A DNA stretch of 64,000 bases from Parahaliea maris (GTDB lineage Bacteria; Pseudomonadota; Gammaproteobacteria; Pseudomonadales; Halieaceae). The notes under the pieces were generated by a model, which worked only from the letters and a program-made list of their open reading frames with translations, did not search any database and was not told where the DNA came from. Shown in pieces: positions 42,998-52,031 of this stretch. The stretch lies in NCBI RefSeq assembly GCF_008064665.1, contig NZ_VRZA01000004.1:1-64000 (forward strand), read 5' to 3'. Position 1 is the first letter of the stretch; the number at the start of each line of letters is the position of its first letter. A program made the translations under genes and the position numbers.

Positions 42998-44593
42998 TCA
43001 GCGCGTGTGCTCGAGCGGAATGCCCAGCGCCGTCAGGGTGTCGCTTATCGATGTGAGTTGAGTAGCGTAGCGCCGCCAGCGACCGACTGACCGGGTATGT
43101 GCCGCCTCACGGACCTGGACCACGCTGGCGGTGGTAACGGCCGCGTCCTGCTGGTGAAATTCCAGGCAGGCGGGCTCCCAGGGCAGGTCGAGAAATTCGA
43201 GCAGGGTGCGGGCGTGTGGCTCCGGATTGGCTGCCACGGCTTCGTAATCGACTTCAAAGAAGCGCTCGCCAAAGCGCTGGCGCCAGACGCCCATCATGCG
43301 ATGGTAGCGGGCGTGGTGCCTCGCCATCTCGGTCTGCTCGTAGGAGTGGGGGTAGGCGTCGGCAAACAACTGCTTGAAGCTGGCGAAACAGGCGTCCATG
43401 GGATCCCGTCGCAAATGGATGATGCGCGCGTTGGGCAGGGCCGCCAGGATCAGTGGCAGGTAGCGGTAGTTGGTGGGCAGTTTGTCGACAAAGCGCGGCA
43501 GGTTGCCGCGCAGCTTGCGGCTGGTACTGAGGTAGGCCTCTCCGAGCCTGGCCATGTCGAGTTCACTGGCACCCCGCGCCAGCTCCGCCGAGTTGCGGGA
43601 CTTGCCCTGGTAGTTCAGCAGGCGACGGATGGCGCCGTCGAACTGGCGCAGCTCGCCTGCGGAGTGCACCTGGGAATGACTGGTGATGATCCGCTCGACC
43701 AGGGTGGTGCCCGTACGCGGCTGACCGACGATGAAAATGGGTGACGGGTCGGGGCAGCCGGGGGCGCGACTCGCCAGCCAGTCCCCGGTGAGCAGGTCCT
43801 GCAGGGTATCGAACAGCGCCACCTCACCGGCCTCGTCGTATTGCAGGGTACTGCGGCGGGCCTTCGCGCCGGCGGCAAATGCAGCGAAGGCGGCGTCCCA
43901 GTCCTTGAGATCCTCCAGTTCCTTGCCCAGGCCGTAATTCAGGTAGGCCAGGTCGCGCGGGTCACTGCTCGCGCCGATCAGTTGGTGCAACTGGCCGATG
44001 TGCTCCCGGTCCTGCGCCTTGCGCAGGTTGGATAACAACCAGTGGGCGTTGGCGTTGCCGGGCCGGTTGCCCAGCGCCCGACGGAGGCTGGTCTCCGCCA
44101 CGTCAAAGTCTCCGAGGAACATGCGGTTGTTGGCGTGATTGATCAGGAAAGGCAGATTGTCAGGCTGGCTGGCCAGGGCGCGATCCAGCCAGATGCCCGC
44201 CTCGCGCGCGTCGCCCAGCAGGGTATAAACCGTGGCGATGGCGTCCTGGACCGCAGGATTGTCGTCCTGGAATTCCACCGCTTTCGACAGTGCCTCATCG
44301 GCGCGATTGACGTGTCCCATGCGCATGAACAGGCGCGCCAGCTGGGCCCAGGCCGCACCGTGTTGCGGCGCCAGCTTGGTGACCGAGCCGAAGGCCTGTA
44401 CGGCCATCCCCGTCTCGTTGCGATCCTGGGCGACCAGGCCCACCAGGAAGTGGCCCTCGGCCAGGTCCGGCTTGGCGGTGAGCACCTTGCGGGCACAGTT
44501 GATGGCCCCCTGGTGATTGCCGCGAGACAGGGCCACGTAGCCCTCGCGCAGACTGTCCTGCATCCAGGCCTGGGGAGGGGGGCTTTGGTTCAT
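42998..44593 (-). CDS. TPR-repeat sulfotransferase
   Basis: 531 residues. Residues about 10-235 form TPR repeats (GYVALSRGNHQGAINCARKVL, HFLVGLVAQDRNETGMAVQAF, AWAQLARLFMRMGHVNRADEAL). Residues about 255-531 are a sulfotransferase domain with PAPS loop IFIVGQPRTGTTLVERII and 3'-phosphate block IHLRRDPMDACFASFKQLF. The fused architecture is common in marine proteobacteria and may modify surface glycans or peptides; the acceptor is unknown. The ATG at 44591-44593 follows an AAGGC site. Upstream frame extension lacks TPR sequence and is rejected. Confidence 0.88.
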   Translation of the reverse strand: MNQSPPPQAWMQDSLREGYVALSRGNHQGAINCARKVLTAKPDLAEGHFLVGLVAQDRNETGMAVQAFGSVTKLAPQHGAAWAQLARLFMRMGHVNRADEALSKAVEFQDDNPAVQDAIATVYTLLGDAREAGIWLDRALASQPDNLPFLINHANNRMFLGDFDVAETSLRRALGNRPGNANAHWLLSNLRKAQDREHIGQLHQLIGASSDPRDLAYLNYGLGKELEDLKDWDAAFAAFAAGAKARRSTLQYDEAGEVALFDTLQDLLTGDWLASRAPGCPDPSPIFIVGQPRTGTTLVERIITSHSQVHSAGELRQFDGAIRRLLNYQGKSRNSAELARGASELDMARLGEAYLSTSRKLRGNLPRFVDKLPTNYRYLPLILAALPNARIIHLRRDPMDACFASFKQLFADAYPHSYEQTEMARHHARYHRMMGVWRQRFGERFFEVDYEAVAANPEPHARTLLEFLDLPWEPACLEFHQQDAAVTTASVVQVREAAHTRSVGRWRRYATQLTSISDTLTALGIPLEHTR

Positions 44594-44694
44594 GTAACTG
44601 CCTTGTCGCTGTGCGAGTTTCGAGTGAGTGGTCGGCTGAGGTACGGGGAACTTTCCCGCAAGATTATGCCAGTCGTGAACCAGCGACGTCACCC

Positions 44695-44712
44695 GCCGCT
44701 TGCGAAAGCGGC
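44695..44712. promoter_or_regulatory. perfect hairpin with GNRA-type loop between divergent genes
   Basis: GCCGCTT-GCGA-AAGCGGC: a 7-base-pair perfect stem with GCGA tetraloop, in the 229-base gap between the sulfotransferase and MFS genes. A second weaker stem GCCGC/GCGGC lies about 40 bases further on. It could be a 5' leader structure for the MFS gene. No T-tract follows. Confidence 0.4.
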
Positions 44713-44822
44713 CGCCGGCGCTGCACACTTCTGCTGGAGGGCCGCCCTTGAGCGGCAGTCACTCAGCTTACAACATTCGCATCATACGCATTAGAAAGCA
44801 GTCGCAAAGGGGACACGGATAA

Positions 44823-46145
44823 ATGGCAGCATTCAGCGAGCAGGTGTACGCAAAACTGGTCGAGGAGGAGGATGCTCGAGTTTGCCGCGATATTCCGGAG
44901 TCTGCCTGCGCTGACCAGCCGCGGGCCTTTACCCTGCAGTTGCTGTCGCAGGTACTGACCAAGATTGGCGACACCCTCACCAGCTCGCGCCTGGTGCTGG
45001 CCTGGATGCTGTCCTCTCTCGGCGCGCCAGCGCTGTACATCGCCATGCTGGTGCCCCTGAGGGAGTCCCTGTCGCTGATGCCGCAGCTGTTCGTCGCCCA
45101 GGCGATGCGCGGGTATCCGCTGCGCAAAGTGTTCTGGGTGGCGGGCAGCGTGGGCCAGGGCGTCTGCCTGTTGTTGATGCTGCCCGCGGTACTTGCGCTC
45201 GAGGGGCATGCCCTCGGGATAACCGTTGTCGGCCTGTTGGCGCTGTTCAGCCTGAGCCGCGGGGTGTGCTCGGTGGCGGCCAAGGATGTGCTGGGCAAGA
45301 CGGTCTCCAAGAGCCGGCGCGGCAGGCTGAGCGGTCTGGCGGCCTCGGCCTCGGGGGCCATCACCCTGGCGGTGGCCGGCACCCTGTTGCTGGCCCCCCT
45401 GTTTTACAGCAGCGACGCGGTGGCCGGCAGTCGCTGGTTTTTTGCCGGATTGCTGGCCGCCTCCGCCGTGCTCTGGTTACTGGCTGCCATGGTCTACTCC
45501 GGGGTGCCGGAGGTCCCGGGAGCCACCGAGGGCGGGGGTAACGCCATTACCGAGGCCCTGCGCAGTATCGGACTGTTGCACAGCGATGCAGACTTCCGCC
45601 ACTTCGTGATCTCGCGCATGTTGCTGGTGTCGACCGCCTTCGCCATTCCCTACCTGGTGGTACTGATCCAGCAGAACAGCCGGGCGGGGGGCTTCGGTTT
45701 CGCCACCCTGCTGCTGGCAGAAGGCCTGGCGGGACTGCTGTCCGGGAACGTCTGGGGACGCTGGTCCGACCATGCCTCGGAGAAGGTGATGGCCAGCGCG
45801 GCCTCGCTGTCACTGCTGTTGATGCTGGCGACCCTCGCACTCAATTTCTGGCATCCGGCCTGGCTGGGTTTCCCGCCAGTGGCGGGCCTGCTCCTGTTCT
45901 TTGCTGCGGTGGCCCACCACGGCGTTCGCATCGGCCGCAAAACCTATCTGGTGGATATGGCCAGTGGAGGCAACAGGGCCCAGTACACCGCCGTTAGCAA
46001 TACTGTGATCGGCCTGTTCCTGCTCTGCGGCGGCGGGCTCGGATGGGTCGATGCTCGCTACGGTACCGCCACGGTCCTGGCTCTGCTGGCCGCACTGGCG
46101 GTGGCGGCGGTGTGGAGCTCGCTGCGCCTGAAGCCGGTGAACTGA
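44823..46145 (+). CDS. MFS transporter
   Basis: 440-residue major facilitator-type protein with about twelve membrane helices; the loop between helices 2 and 3 lacks a perfect GxxxD(R/K)xGRR motif, and KTVSKSRRGRLSGLAAS occurs near residue 160. The N-terminus has about 50 soluble residues. I cannot assign a substrate. AAAGGGGAC precedes the ATG. Divergent from the TPR-sulfotransferase gene. Confidence 0.83.
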   Translation: MAAFSEQVYAKLVEEEDARVCRDIPESACADQPRAFTLQLLSQVLTKIGDTLTSSRLVLAWMLSSLGAPALYIAMLVPLRESLSLMPQLFVAQAMRGYPLRKVFWVAGSVGQGVCLLLMLPAVLALEGHALGITVVGLLALFSLSRGVCSVAAKDVLGKTVSKSRRGRLSGLAASASGAITLAVAGTLLLAPLFYSSDAVAGSRWFFAGLLAASAVLWLLAAMVYSGVPEVPGATEGGGNAITEALRSIGLLHSDADFRHFVISRMLLVSTAFAIPYLVVLIQQNSRAGGFGFATLLLAEGLAGLLSGNVWGRWSDHASEKVMASAASLSLLLMLATLALNFWHPAWLGFPPVAGLLLFFAAVAHHGVRIGRKTYLVDMASGGNRAQYTAVSNTVIGLFLLCGGGLGWVDARYGTATVLALLAALAVAAVWSSLRLKPVN

Positions 46146-46229
46146 CCGCGGCTCTCGTGGGGACGCGGGGAATTGCGGGGTGCGGGCAAGTCACCTACCA
46201 TGCCAAGCGACTTTTATCCGGGATGTGTT

Positions 46230-47021
46230 ATGAAAACAATAAAGGTATTTTTCGCGTTGTGCCTGTTCTGCACCGCGCTTGTCCAGGTAGAAACAGGCGA
46301 GGCGGAAACAGGCGAGGCGGAAACCCTCAGGGTCGGCCTGTCACCGGACTATGCGCCGCTGGCTTATCGCCAGGACGGCCGCATCGTGGGTATCGAACCT
46401 GACAATGCCCTGGCGGTTGGCAAGATCCTGGGCAGGGAAGTACAGCTGGTTCCGATGCCATTCGACGCCCTGCTGCCTGCGCTCGAGCGCGGCGAGGTCG
46501 ATGTGCTGATGTCGGGCCTGAGCGTTACCGCAGAACGCAGTGCCCGGGTGACATTCACCGAACCCTATATGCGGGTGGGGCAGATGGCCATCATGTACCA
46601 GGACAAGATTGCCCGCTTTTCCCAGCCCTGGGCGATCTATCGGGAAGGTGTGCGTGTAGGCGTTGAGCCGGAGACCACCGGTGCTGCCTTTGCCGCGCGG
46701 GAGTTGCCGGATGCCGAGGTCAGCTTGTTCGCCAATCCCGACCAGGCGTTCAAGGCCCTGCGGGAGGATCGCATCGATCTCTATGTGCACGATGCGCCCA
46801 CCAGCTGGCAGCTGGCAAACGATTCCGCCAACGGCGACCTGATCAGTACCTATGCGCCGCTGACGGAAGAAATGCTGGCCTGGGCGGTTCGCCAGGGAGA
46901 CCTCGCGCTCAAGTCAGAACTGGAACGGGCGCTCAACCTGATGCGCAGCAACGGGACCCTGTCCTATATCCAGAGTCGCTGGATTCCGGTCCAGGTCGAG
47001 GTGAAGTCCCCACTGCAGTAA
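46230..47021 (+). CDS. periplasmic amino-acid-type substrate-binding protein
   Basis: 263-residue SBP_bac_3 protein. Signal peptide (FFALCLFCTALVQVETGEAE) then ETLRVGLSPDYAPLAYRQDGRIVGIEPD, FDALLPALERGEVDVLMSGLSVTAERS, VTFTEPYMRVGQMAIM and DRIDLYVHDAPTSWQLA. The family binds polar amino acids and related compounds, but no permease or ATPase is encoded next to it, so it may be an orphan sensor or partner. A 15-base duplication encodes ETGEA twice at the signal cleavage region. A hairpin overlaps its stop codon. Confidence 0.88.
   Translation: MKTIKVFFALCLFCTALVQVETGEAETGEAETLRVGLSPDYAPLAYRQDGRIVGIEPDNALAVGKILGREVQLVPMPFDALLPALERGEVDVLMSGLSVTAERSARVTFTEPYMRVGQMAIMYQDKIARFSQPWAIYREGVRVGVEPETTGAAFAARELPDAEVSLFANPDQAFKALREDRIDLYVHDAPTSWQLANDSANGDLISTYAPLTEEMLAWAVRQGDLALKSELERALNLMRSNGTLSYIQSRWIPVQVEVKSPLQ
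46290..46319 (+). repeat. two-copy 15-base direct repeat inside the signal-peptide region
   Basis: GAAACAGGCGAGGCG at 46290 and again at 46305, followed by a partial third copy. It encodes ETGEA-ETGEA-ET at the mature N-terminus of the binding protein. An in-frame slippage duplication that adds a short acidic spacer. Confidence 0.9.
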
Positions 47022-47029
47022 GTGGGGAC
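47006..47029. terminator. hairpin between convergent genes
   Basis: GTCCCCACT-GCAGTA-AGTGGGGAC, a perfect 9-base-pair inverted repeat whose loop and second arm contain the TAA stop of the binding-protein gene. No T-tract follows on either strand, so it is a weak terminator at best. It may protect transcript ends. Confidence 0.5.
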
Positions 47030-47053
47030 CAGCAGCCGGCGGCCTGCGATGGG

Positions 47054-47959
47054 TCAGCCCGGGAAGTTGTACTCGTGGCCCCAGAGATCGCCCTCGGTGC
47101 TGACCGTGGGGGTGTAGTTGTCCCAGTCCACCTGCAGTCCGTCGTAGCCGTATTCCACGGCAATTCCGCCGGGCGCCAACACGTAGAACGAGCACATGTT
47201 GTCGTTCACGTGGCGTCCCAGGCTGGCGATCACCGGGTGGCCGGCCTTGTTGACCCGGTCCAGGGCCAGGCCGACCTCGTCGAGGGTGCTCACTTCCACC
47301 ATGATGTGCACCACACCCAGCGGGCTGGGGTGGTTGTACAGGGCGAGGGAGTGCTGCCGGGGGTTGTCGGCATGCAGGAAGACCACCCGGGTGTCGGGGG
47401 CGCCCTCCGGCATGGGCGGCGTCAGGTCGTCGCTGATGGCGAGGCCGATCAGGCCGGTGTAGAAGTCGATGCTGGCCTCGATGTCGGGAGCGGGTACCAC
47501 CGCGTGGCCAAAGCCCATGTCACCGGTGTATTCGTCACCGGTCACAAAGGCTGAAACCCCGGTGGGGGAAATCAGCGGCTTGTAGTCCAGCTTGCGGCCG
47601 TAATACAGCTCGAGCAGATTGCCGCCGGGATCCGTGATGGACGCGAAACCGCTGACGCAGCGCCGCGCGGCCTCACCGCTGGCGCCCGGCTCGACGCTGA
47701 AACCGGCGGACTCCAGGTCGGCGCACACGCTGTCAAAGTCGTCGCGGCTGCGATACTCGAGGCCGCAGGCCAGCAGGCAATCGCTGTCACCGGGCTCGAT
47801 CATGAAGCGGAAGGGGTGGGCGTCCATGCGCAGGAAGCGTGCACCGGCGCTGTCTTCGCGCTGTGCATCCATCAGGCCCAGCATGTTGGTGCCGAAGTCC
47901 ATCCAGGCGTCGGCGTCGCTCGCCTGGATTCTTAGATAGCCAATACTTGCCAGTCCCAT
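47054..47959 (-). CDS. extradiol ring-cleavage dioxygenase (BphC/HsaC-like)
   Basis: 301-residue two-domain VOC protein, the size of 2,3-dihydroxybiphenyl or 3,4-DHSA dioxygenases. The N-terminus SIGYLRIQASDADAW and the C-terminal tail follow HsaC/BphC. Iron ligands are in place: His in DMGFGHAVV, His in GVVHIMVEV and Glu in GIAVEYGYDG; the second-sphere GRHVNDNMCSFYV is present as well. It would cleave a catechol meta to the hydroxyls. It is adjacent to, but on the opposite strand from, the steroid-like CoA cluster, which supports an HsaC-like role. RBS GGAGTG precedes the ATG. Confidence 0.86.
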   Translation of the reverse strand: MGLASIGYLRIQASDADAWMDFGTNMLGLMDAQREDSAGARFLRMDAHPFRFMIEPGDSDCLLACGLEYRSRDDFDSVCADLESAGFSVEPGASGEAARRCVSGFASITDPGGNLLELYYGRKLDYKPLISPTGVSAFVTGDEYTGDMGFGHAVVPAPDIEASIDFYTGLIGLAISDDLTPPMPEGAPDTRVVFLHADNPRQHSLALYNHPSPLGVVHIMVEVSTLDEVGLALDRVNKAGHPVIASLGRHVNDNMCSFYVLAPGGIAVEYGYDGLQVDWDNYTPTVSTEGDLWGHEYNFPG

Positions 47960-48105
47960 GGTTTCACTCCTGTGTGCTGCCTGTACGTTGAGAGCAACGG
48001 GTGGCCGCCCGTTGCTTGCCGCATTATCAGAGCTTTTGCCGCGCTCATCAGCCCTGCCGGGGCATTCTGCGGGCGACGGTATAGCTATGGGAACTTGCCG
48101 GGCCC

Positions 48106-49791
48106 TCAGTCTGGCGCGATCACCTCTGCGGTGCCCCGGCCGCGGCTGTCGGCGGCGGCGCTGACCGTGCCCTGCCTGACCTGTATGGCCTGGACGTCGC
48201 CGAGATTACCCCAGCTGTTGGGTTCTACCGTATAGCCCATGGCTTCCAGTGCCTTGCGGTTGGCGGCGGGTATATCGCGCTGGTCGTGGCGGATCAGCGT
48301 GGCCTCGGGCAACTGGTGATGGAAGCGGGTCACGTCCACGGCCTCCTGCAGCGGCATGGCGTAGTCCTCGAGGTTCAGCAGCACCTGGAAGACCGTGGTG
48401 AAGATCGTGCTGCCACCGGGGCTGCCGACCACGAGTGCCACCTGGCCGTCACGCAGTAGCAGGGTTGGCGTCATCGAGGAGAGCATGCGCTTGCCCGGTG
48501 CTATGGCGTTGCGGTCGGAACCCACTACCCCGAAGGCGTTGGGCACACCGGCCTTGGCCGAGAAGTCATCCATTTCGTTGTTCATGAGGAAGCCGGCGCC
48601 TTCGATCACGGTACCGGAGCCGAAATCCCAGTTCAGGGTGTAAGTGAGAGACACCGCGTTACCGTCGCCGTCGAGGATCGAGAAGTGGGTGGTCTCGGTG
48701 GATTCCAGGCCGGGCTCGATCGCCGTGGCAGGGGAGATGCTGTCGGGGCGGATCTCCTTCGCCCGTCGGGCGAGGTAGTCCGGTGCCAGCAACTCCTGCA
48801 CCGGCACGTCGACGAAATCGGGATCACCCAGGTACTCGGCGCGGTCGGCGAACATGCGTTTTTCCAGCTCCGCCAGCAGGTGGACGTAGCGCGGGCTGTT
48901 GTGGGGCAAGCCCTCGAAGTGCGCGCCGGCCAGGTCGTGCATGTGCAGCAACTGCAGCAGGGCGACCCCGCCGGAGCTGGGCGGCGGTGCGGTGACCACC
49001 TCGTAATCGCGCCACTGTGCGCTGAGCGGCCGGCGCCACACAGGTTCGTACCTGGCCAGGTCCGCAGCCGTGATCAGGCCCCCGGTGGCCTTCATCGTGC
49101 GCACGATTTTCTTTGCGGTGACCCCGCGGTAGAAGTCGTCCGGGTCCTGCGCCAGGCGCATCAGCGTCGTGGCCAGATCGGGCTGGGGGAAACGCTCTCC
49201 GGCCTTCATGGCGCCAAACCAGCTGCTGAAGTTGCTGTGCTGGCCAAACTCGACAGCCGCCTCGTCGGCCAGTTCGGCCAGGCGCTCGGGCACCACAAAG
49301 CCGCGGTAAGCCAGGTCGATGGCCGGTTGCAGCAGGCGTTTCCAGGGCAGGCTGCCGTAGCGCTCGTGGGCTGCTCTCATCCCGGCGACCGTGCCGGGTA
49401 CCCCGGAGGCCTTGCCTCCGAACAGCGACGCGGTGGGGTGCACTTCGCCGCTGTCGTTGAGGTACATGTCGCGACTGGCAAGGGCGGGTGCTTTTTCCCG
49501 AAAATCGAGAAAGTCGCTACTGCCATCCATGTAGCTGAGCATGAAGCCGCCACCGCCAATATTGCCCGCCTCCGGGTAGGTAACGGCCAGCACGAAGGCC
49601 GTGGCAATGGCGGCATCGACCGCATTGCCCCCCTCCTCGAGCACCGCCACTGCCGCCGCGGTGGCGTGGGGTTCCGGACTGGCCACAGCGGCGGTGCCGG
49701 CCCTGGCGGAGACCGCCCAGCACGGTAGTAGCACCGCCAGCAACAGGGCGGTGGTGAAGTAACGAACGAACAGACGCTGGGTGAGGGGCAT
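48106..49791 (-). CDS. ggt: gamma-glutamyltransferase
   Basis: 561-residue periplasmic Ggt with signal peptide (YFTTALLLAVLLPCWAVSARA). The autoprocessing Thr that becomes the small-subunit N-terminus is in ETTHFSILDGDGNAVSLTYTLN (about residue 375). Other blocks: GGGGFMLSYMDG, PPPSSGGVALLQ, SSMTPTLLLRDG and VVGSPGGSTIFTTV. It hydrolyses glutathione and other gamma-glutamyl compounds. It is 146 bases downstream of the ggt-independent dioxygenase start in map order but transcribed from its own promoter region shared with the divergent DUF35 operon. Confidence 0.95.
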   Translation of the reverse strand: MPLTQRLFVRYFTTALLLAVLLPCWAVSARAGTAAVASPEPHATAAAVAVLEEGGNAVDAAIATAFVLAVTYPEAGNIGGGGFMLSYMDGSSDFLDFREKAPALASRDMYLNDSGEVHPTASLFGGKASGVPGTVAGMRAAHERYGSLPWKRLLQPAIDLAYRGFVVPERLAELADEAAVEFGQHSNFSSWFGAMKAGERFPQPDLATTLMRLAQDPDDFYRGVTAKKIVRTMKATGGLITAADLARYEPVWRRPLSAQWRDYEVVTAPPPSSGGVALLQLLHMHDLAGAHFEGLPHNSPRYVHLLAELEKRMFADRAEYLGDPDFVDVPVQELLAPDYLARRAKEIRPDSISPATAIEPGLESTETTHFSILDGDGNAVSLTYTLNWDFGSGTVIEGAGFLMNNEMDDFSAKAGVPNAFGVVGSDRNAIAPGKRMLSSMTPTLLLRDGQVALVVGSPGGSTIFTTVFQVLLNLEDYAMPLQEAVDVTRFHHQLPEATLIRHDQRDIPAANRKALEAMGYTVEPNSWGNLGDVQAIQVRQGTVSAAADSRGRGTAEVIAPD

Positions 49792-49978
49792 GCTGTGGCT
49801 CCATGGCTGCAGTTATCTCGCGCACCCTAGCAGAACCACAGGTGACCTTGAATAACCCTTTGGTCCACGGGCAGCTGATCAGAAAAGTCAGCCGTCCCGG
49901 AACTTCATGTCATTGAGACAGGGCCGGGCCTGCTCGATACTGAACGTCATAAGACCAATCAATCAGGCGAGGGCAGCC

Positions 49979-50431
49979 ATGACCGACGTCGACGTACTCA
50001 GCGAGGCATTCGAGCTGGGATTTACCTACACCCGCTCCACCGGGCCCGTGATGGGCCGGTTTCTCACCGCCTTGCGTGACAAACGCATCGAGGGTATCCG
50101 CGCCAGTGACGGCCGGGTGATCGTGCCGCCGATGGAGTACGACCCGGAGACCGCGGCGGCCCTGGACGAATTCGTGGAGGTTGGCCAGGAGGGCGAGGTG
50201 ATGAGCTGGTGCTGGGTCAGTGAGCCGCGCCGGGCGCATCCCCTCCAGCAGCCCTTCGCCTGGGCGATGATCAAACTCGATGGCGCCGATGTGGCGATGA
50301 TCCACTGTATTGCTGCGACCGATGAAGCGGCCCTGCACACGGGCGCCCGGGTCAAAGTACGCTGGGCAGATGAACCCCGTGGTCATATCAGCGATATCGC
50401 CTGTTTTGAACTGGCGGGGGTGGCGCCATGA
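49979..50431 (+). CDS. DUF35 OB-fold protein lacking the zinc ribbon cysteines
   Basis: 150-residue DUF35 protein: helix (GPVMGRFLTALRDKRIEGIRA), a degenerate rubredoxin-like region in which the usual CxxC pairs are replaced (SDGRVIVPPMEYDP), and the OB-fold (GEVMSWCWVSEP..FAWAMIKLDGADVAMIHCI). DUF35 proteins pair with thiolase-fold enzymes or acyl-CoA hydratases. First gene of the operon at 49.98-57.3 kb. Its stop overlaps the start of a second, zinc-competent DUF35 gene by four bases. Confidence 0.87.
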   Translation: MTDVDVLSEAFELGFTYTRSTGPVMGRFLTALRDKRIEGIRASDGRVIVPPMEYDPETAAALDEFVEVGQEGEVMSWCWVSEPRRAHPLQQPFAWAMIKLDGADVAMIHCIAATDEAALHTGARVKVRWADEPRGHISDIACFELAGVAP

Positions 50432-50964
50432 GCGAAGACAACAACGCGCAGGCACGCGAGCCGGTCACCGGCATGGACGCGCCAATCTACCTGCAGTACC
50501 AGTTCACCGCGGGGCGCGCCCCCAGCCGCTTCCTGCATGCCCTCAAGCAGGGGCGCCTGACCGGGCAGCGCTGCCCTGGCTGCAGCCAGGTCTACATTCC
50601 CCCGCGCGGGTCCTGCCCGGCCTGTGGCATTGCCACCGATGAGGAGGTAACCCTGTCCAACAAGGCCACGGTGCAGTCCTTCACCATCGTCTACATCCCG
50701 ATTCCCGGCAACCCGATCAAGCCGCCCTACATTGTTGCCAACCTGGTGCCGGACGGTGCCAATATTTCCTTCATTCACCTGCTCAGCGACTGCGTCAACG
50801 AGGAGGTACATATCGGTCAGCGGGTTGAGGCGGTGTGGAAACCGGCGCAGGAGTGGGATTACAAGATGGACAACATTCTCTACTACCGCCCCCTGGAGGA
50901 ACCCGACGTCCCGGTGGAGCTGATTGGCCGGCTGCCGGTGGAAGGTTGGGAGGGCCAGGCCTGA
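50428..50964 (+). CDS. DUF35 zinc-ribbon/OB-fold acyl-CoA-associated protein
   Basis: 178 residues. An N-terminal helix (APSRFLHALKQGRLTGQ) is followed by a four-Cys zinc ribbon (RCPGCSQVYIPPRGSCPACG) and the OB-fold (KATVQSFTIVYIPIPGNPIKPPYIVANLV). In characterised systems such as the ChsH2 DUF35 domain with Ltp2, this fold stabilises and gates a thiolase-like aldolase. The next two genes encode such thiolase-fold proteins, coupled by ATG/TGA overlaps. Confidence 0.9.
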   Translation: MSEDNNAQAREPVTGMDAPIYLQYQFTAGRAPSRFLHALKQGRLTGQRCPGCSQVYIPPRGSCPACGIATDEEVTLSNKATVQSFTIVYIPIPGNPIKPPYIVANLVPDGANISFIHLLSDCVNEEVHIGQRVEAVWKPAQEWDYKMDNILYYRPLEEPDVPVELIGRLPVEGWEGQA

Positions 50965-52031
50965 TGAGTGCCCAGAGAGAAATTGCCATCGTCGCGTTTC
51001 ATCAGTCGCCCTGCCAGGCGAGTGCCGGTGCCGCCAACGAGGTGGAGCTGATCATGCCCGAATTGCGGGCCGTCTTCGACCAGGTGGGGCTGGCCAACGC
51101 CCAGGACGTGGACTTCGTCTGTTCCGGCAGTTGCGACTATCTGCAGGGCGCTGCCTTCGCTTTCGTGGCCGGTGTCGATGCCCTGGGTGCGGTGCCGCCC
51201 ATACGCGAGTCCCATGTGGAAATGGACGCCGCCTGGGCGCTGTATGAGGCCGTGTTAAAAATCCGTATGGGCCACGCGGACTCGGCCCTGATCTACGGCT
51301 TTGCCAAATCCTCTCCCGGTGAATTGCCGATCGTCCTGTCGCAGCAGCTCGACCCCTACTATCTGGCGCCGCTGTGGGTGGACACCGTGTCTCTGGCGGC
51401 ACTGCAGGCCCGCCTGATGCTGGATGCCGGGCTGATCACCGAGGGTGATATGGCTGAAGTGGTAAAACGGTCCAGGCGGAATGCCATGACCAATCCCTTG
51501 GCGCAGCTGGCCGGTGAAACCTCCGTTGCCGACCTTCTTGCCAAGCCGCATTACCTCTCGCCCCTGCGCCGCCACGACTGCTGCCCGGTATCCGACGGTG
51601 CGGCGGCGATGATTATCGCCACTGTGGAGCAGGCCAAAGCCTGGGGTATGCCCTACGTTCGCCTGAGCGGGATCGATCACCGGATAGAGAGCCACAATCT
51701 GTGTCTGCGCGACCTCACCGATTCCGTGTCCACCCGCAAGGCGGCGGCTGCCGCGGGGATGAATGCCGGCGCGGTGGATGTGGCCGAACTCTACGCGCCC
51801 TTCAGCCACCAGGAAATCATCCTCAGCCGCGCGCTCGGCCTCGGTGAGGACACCCGGGTCAACCCCTCGGGGGGGGTGCTGGCCGGCAATCTGATGATGG
51901 CCTCGGGGCTGTCCCGGATCGGCGAGGTGTTTCAGCGCATCGTTGCCGGAGAGGCCGGGCGCGGTGTGGCTCACGCCACCAACGGGCCCTGCCTGCAGCA
52001 GAACCTGGTCGCAGTTTTGGAGGCAGCGTAA
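50964..52031 (+). CDS. thiolase-fold lipid-transfer-type protein, no catalytic Cys
   Basis: 355-residue thiolase-superfamily protein of the SCPx/lipid-transfer group. The region where thiolases carry the nucleophilic Cys reads IRESHVEMDAAWALYEA, with no Cys. The C-terminal VNPSGGVLAGNLMMASGLSRI contains the usual Gly-rich end and ELYAPFSHQEI replaces the second active-site loop. In steroid side-chain degradation such Cys-less enzymes are retro-aldolases acting with DUF35 partners. ATG overlaps the DUF35 stop; the next thiolase starts in its stop codon (TAATG). Confidence 0.87.
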   Translation: MSAQREIAIVAFHQSPCQASAGAANEVELIMPELRAVFDQVGLANAQDVDFVCSGSCDYLQGAAFAFVAGVDALGAVPPIRESHVEMDAAWALYEAVLKIRMGHADSALIYGFAKSSPGELPIVLSQQLDPYYLAPLWVDTVSLAALQARLMLDAGLITEGDMAEVVKRSRRNAMTNPLAQLAGETSVADLLAKPHYLSPLRRHDCCPVSDGAAAMIIATVEQAKAWGMPYVRLSGIDHRIESHNLCLRDLTDSVSTRKAAAAAGMNAGAVDVAELYAPFSHQEIILSRALGLGEDTRVNPSGGVLAGNLMMASGLSRIGEVFQRIVAGEAGRGVAHATNGPCLQQNLVAVLEAA

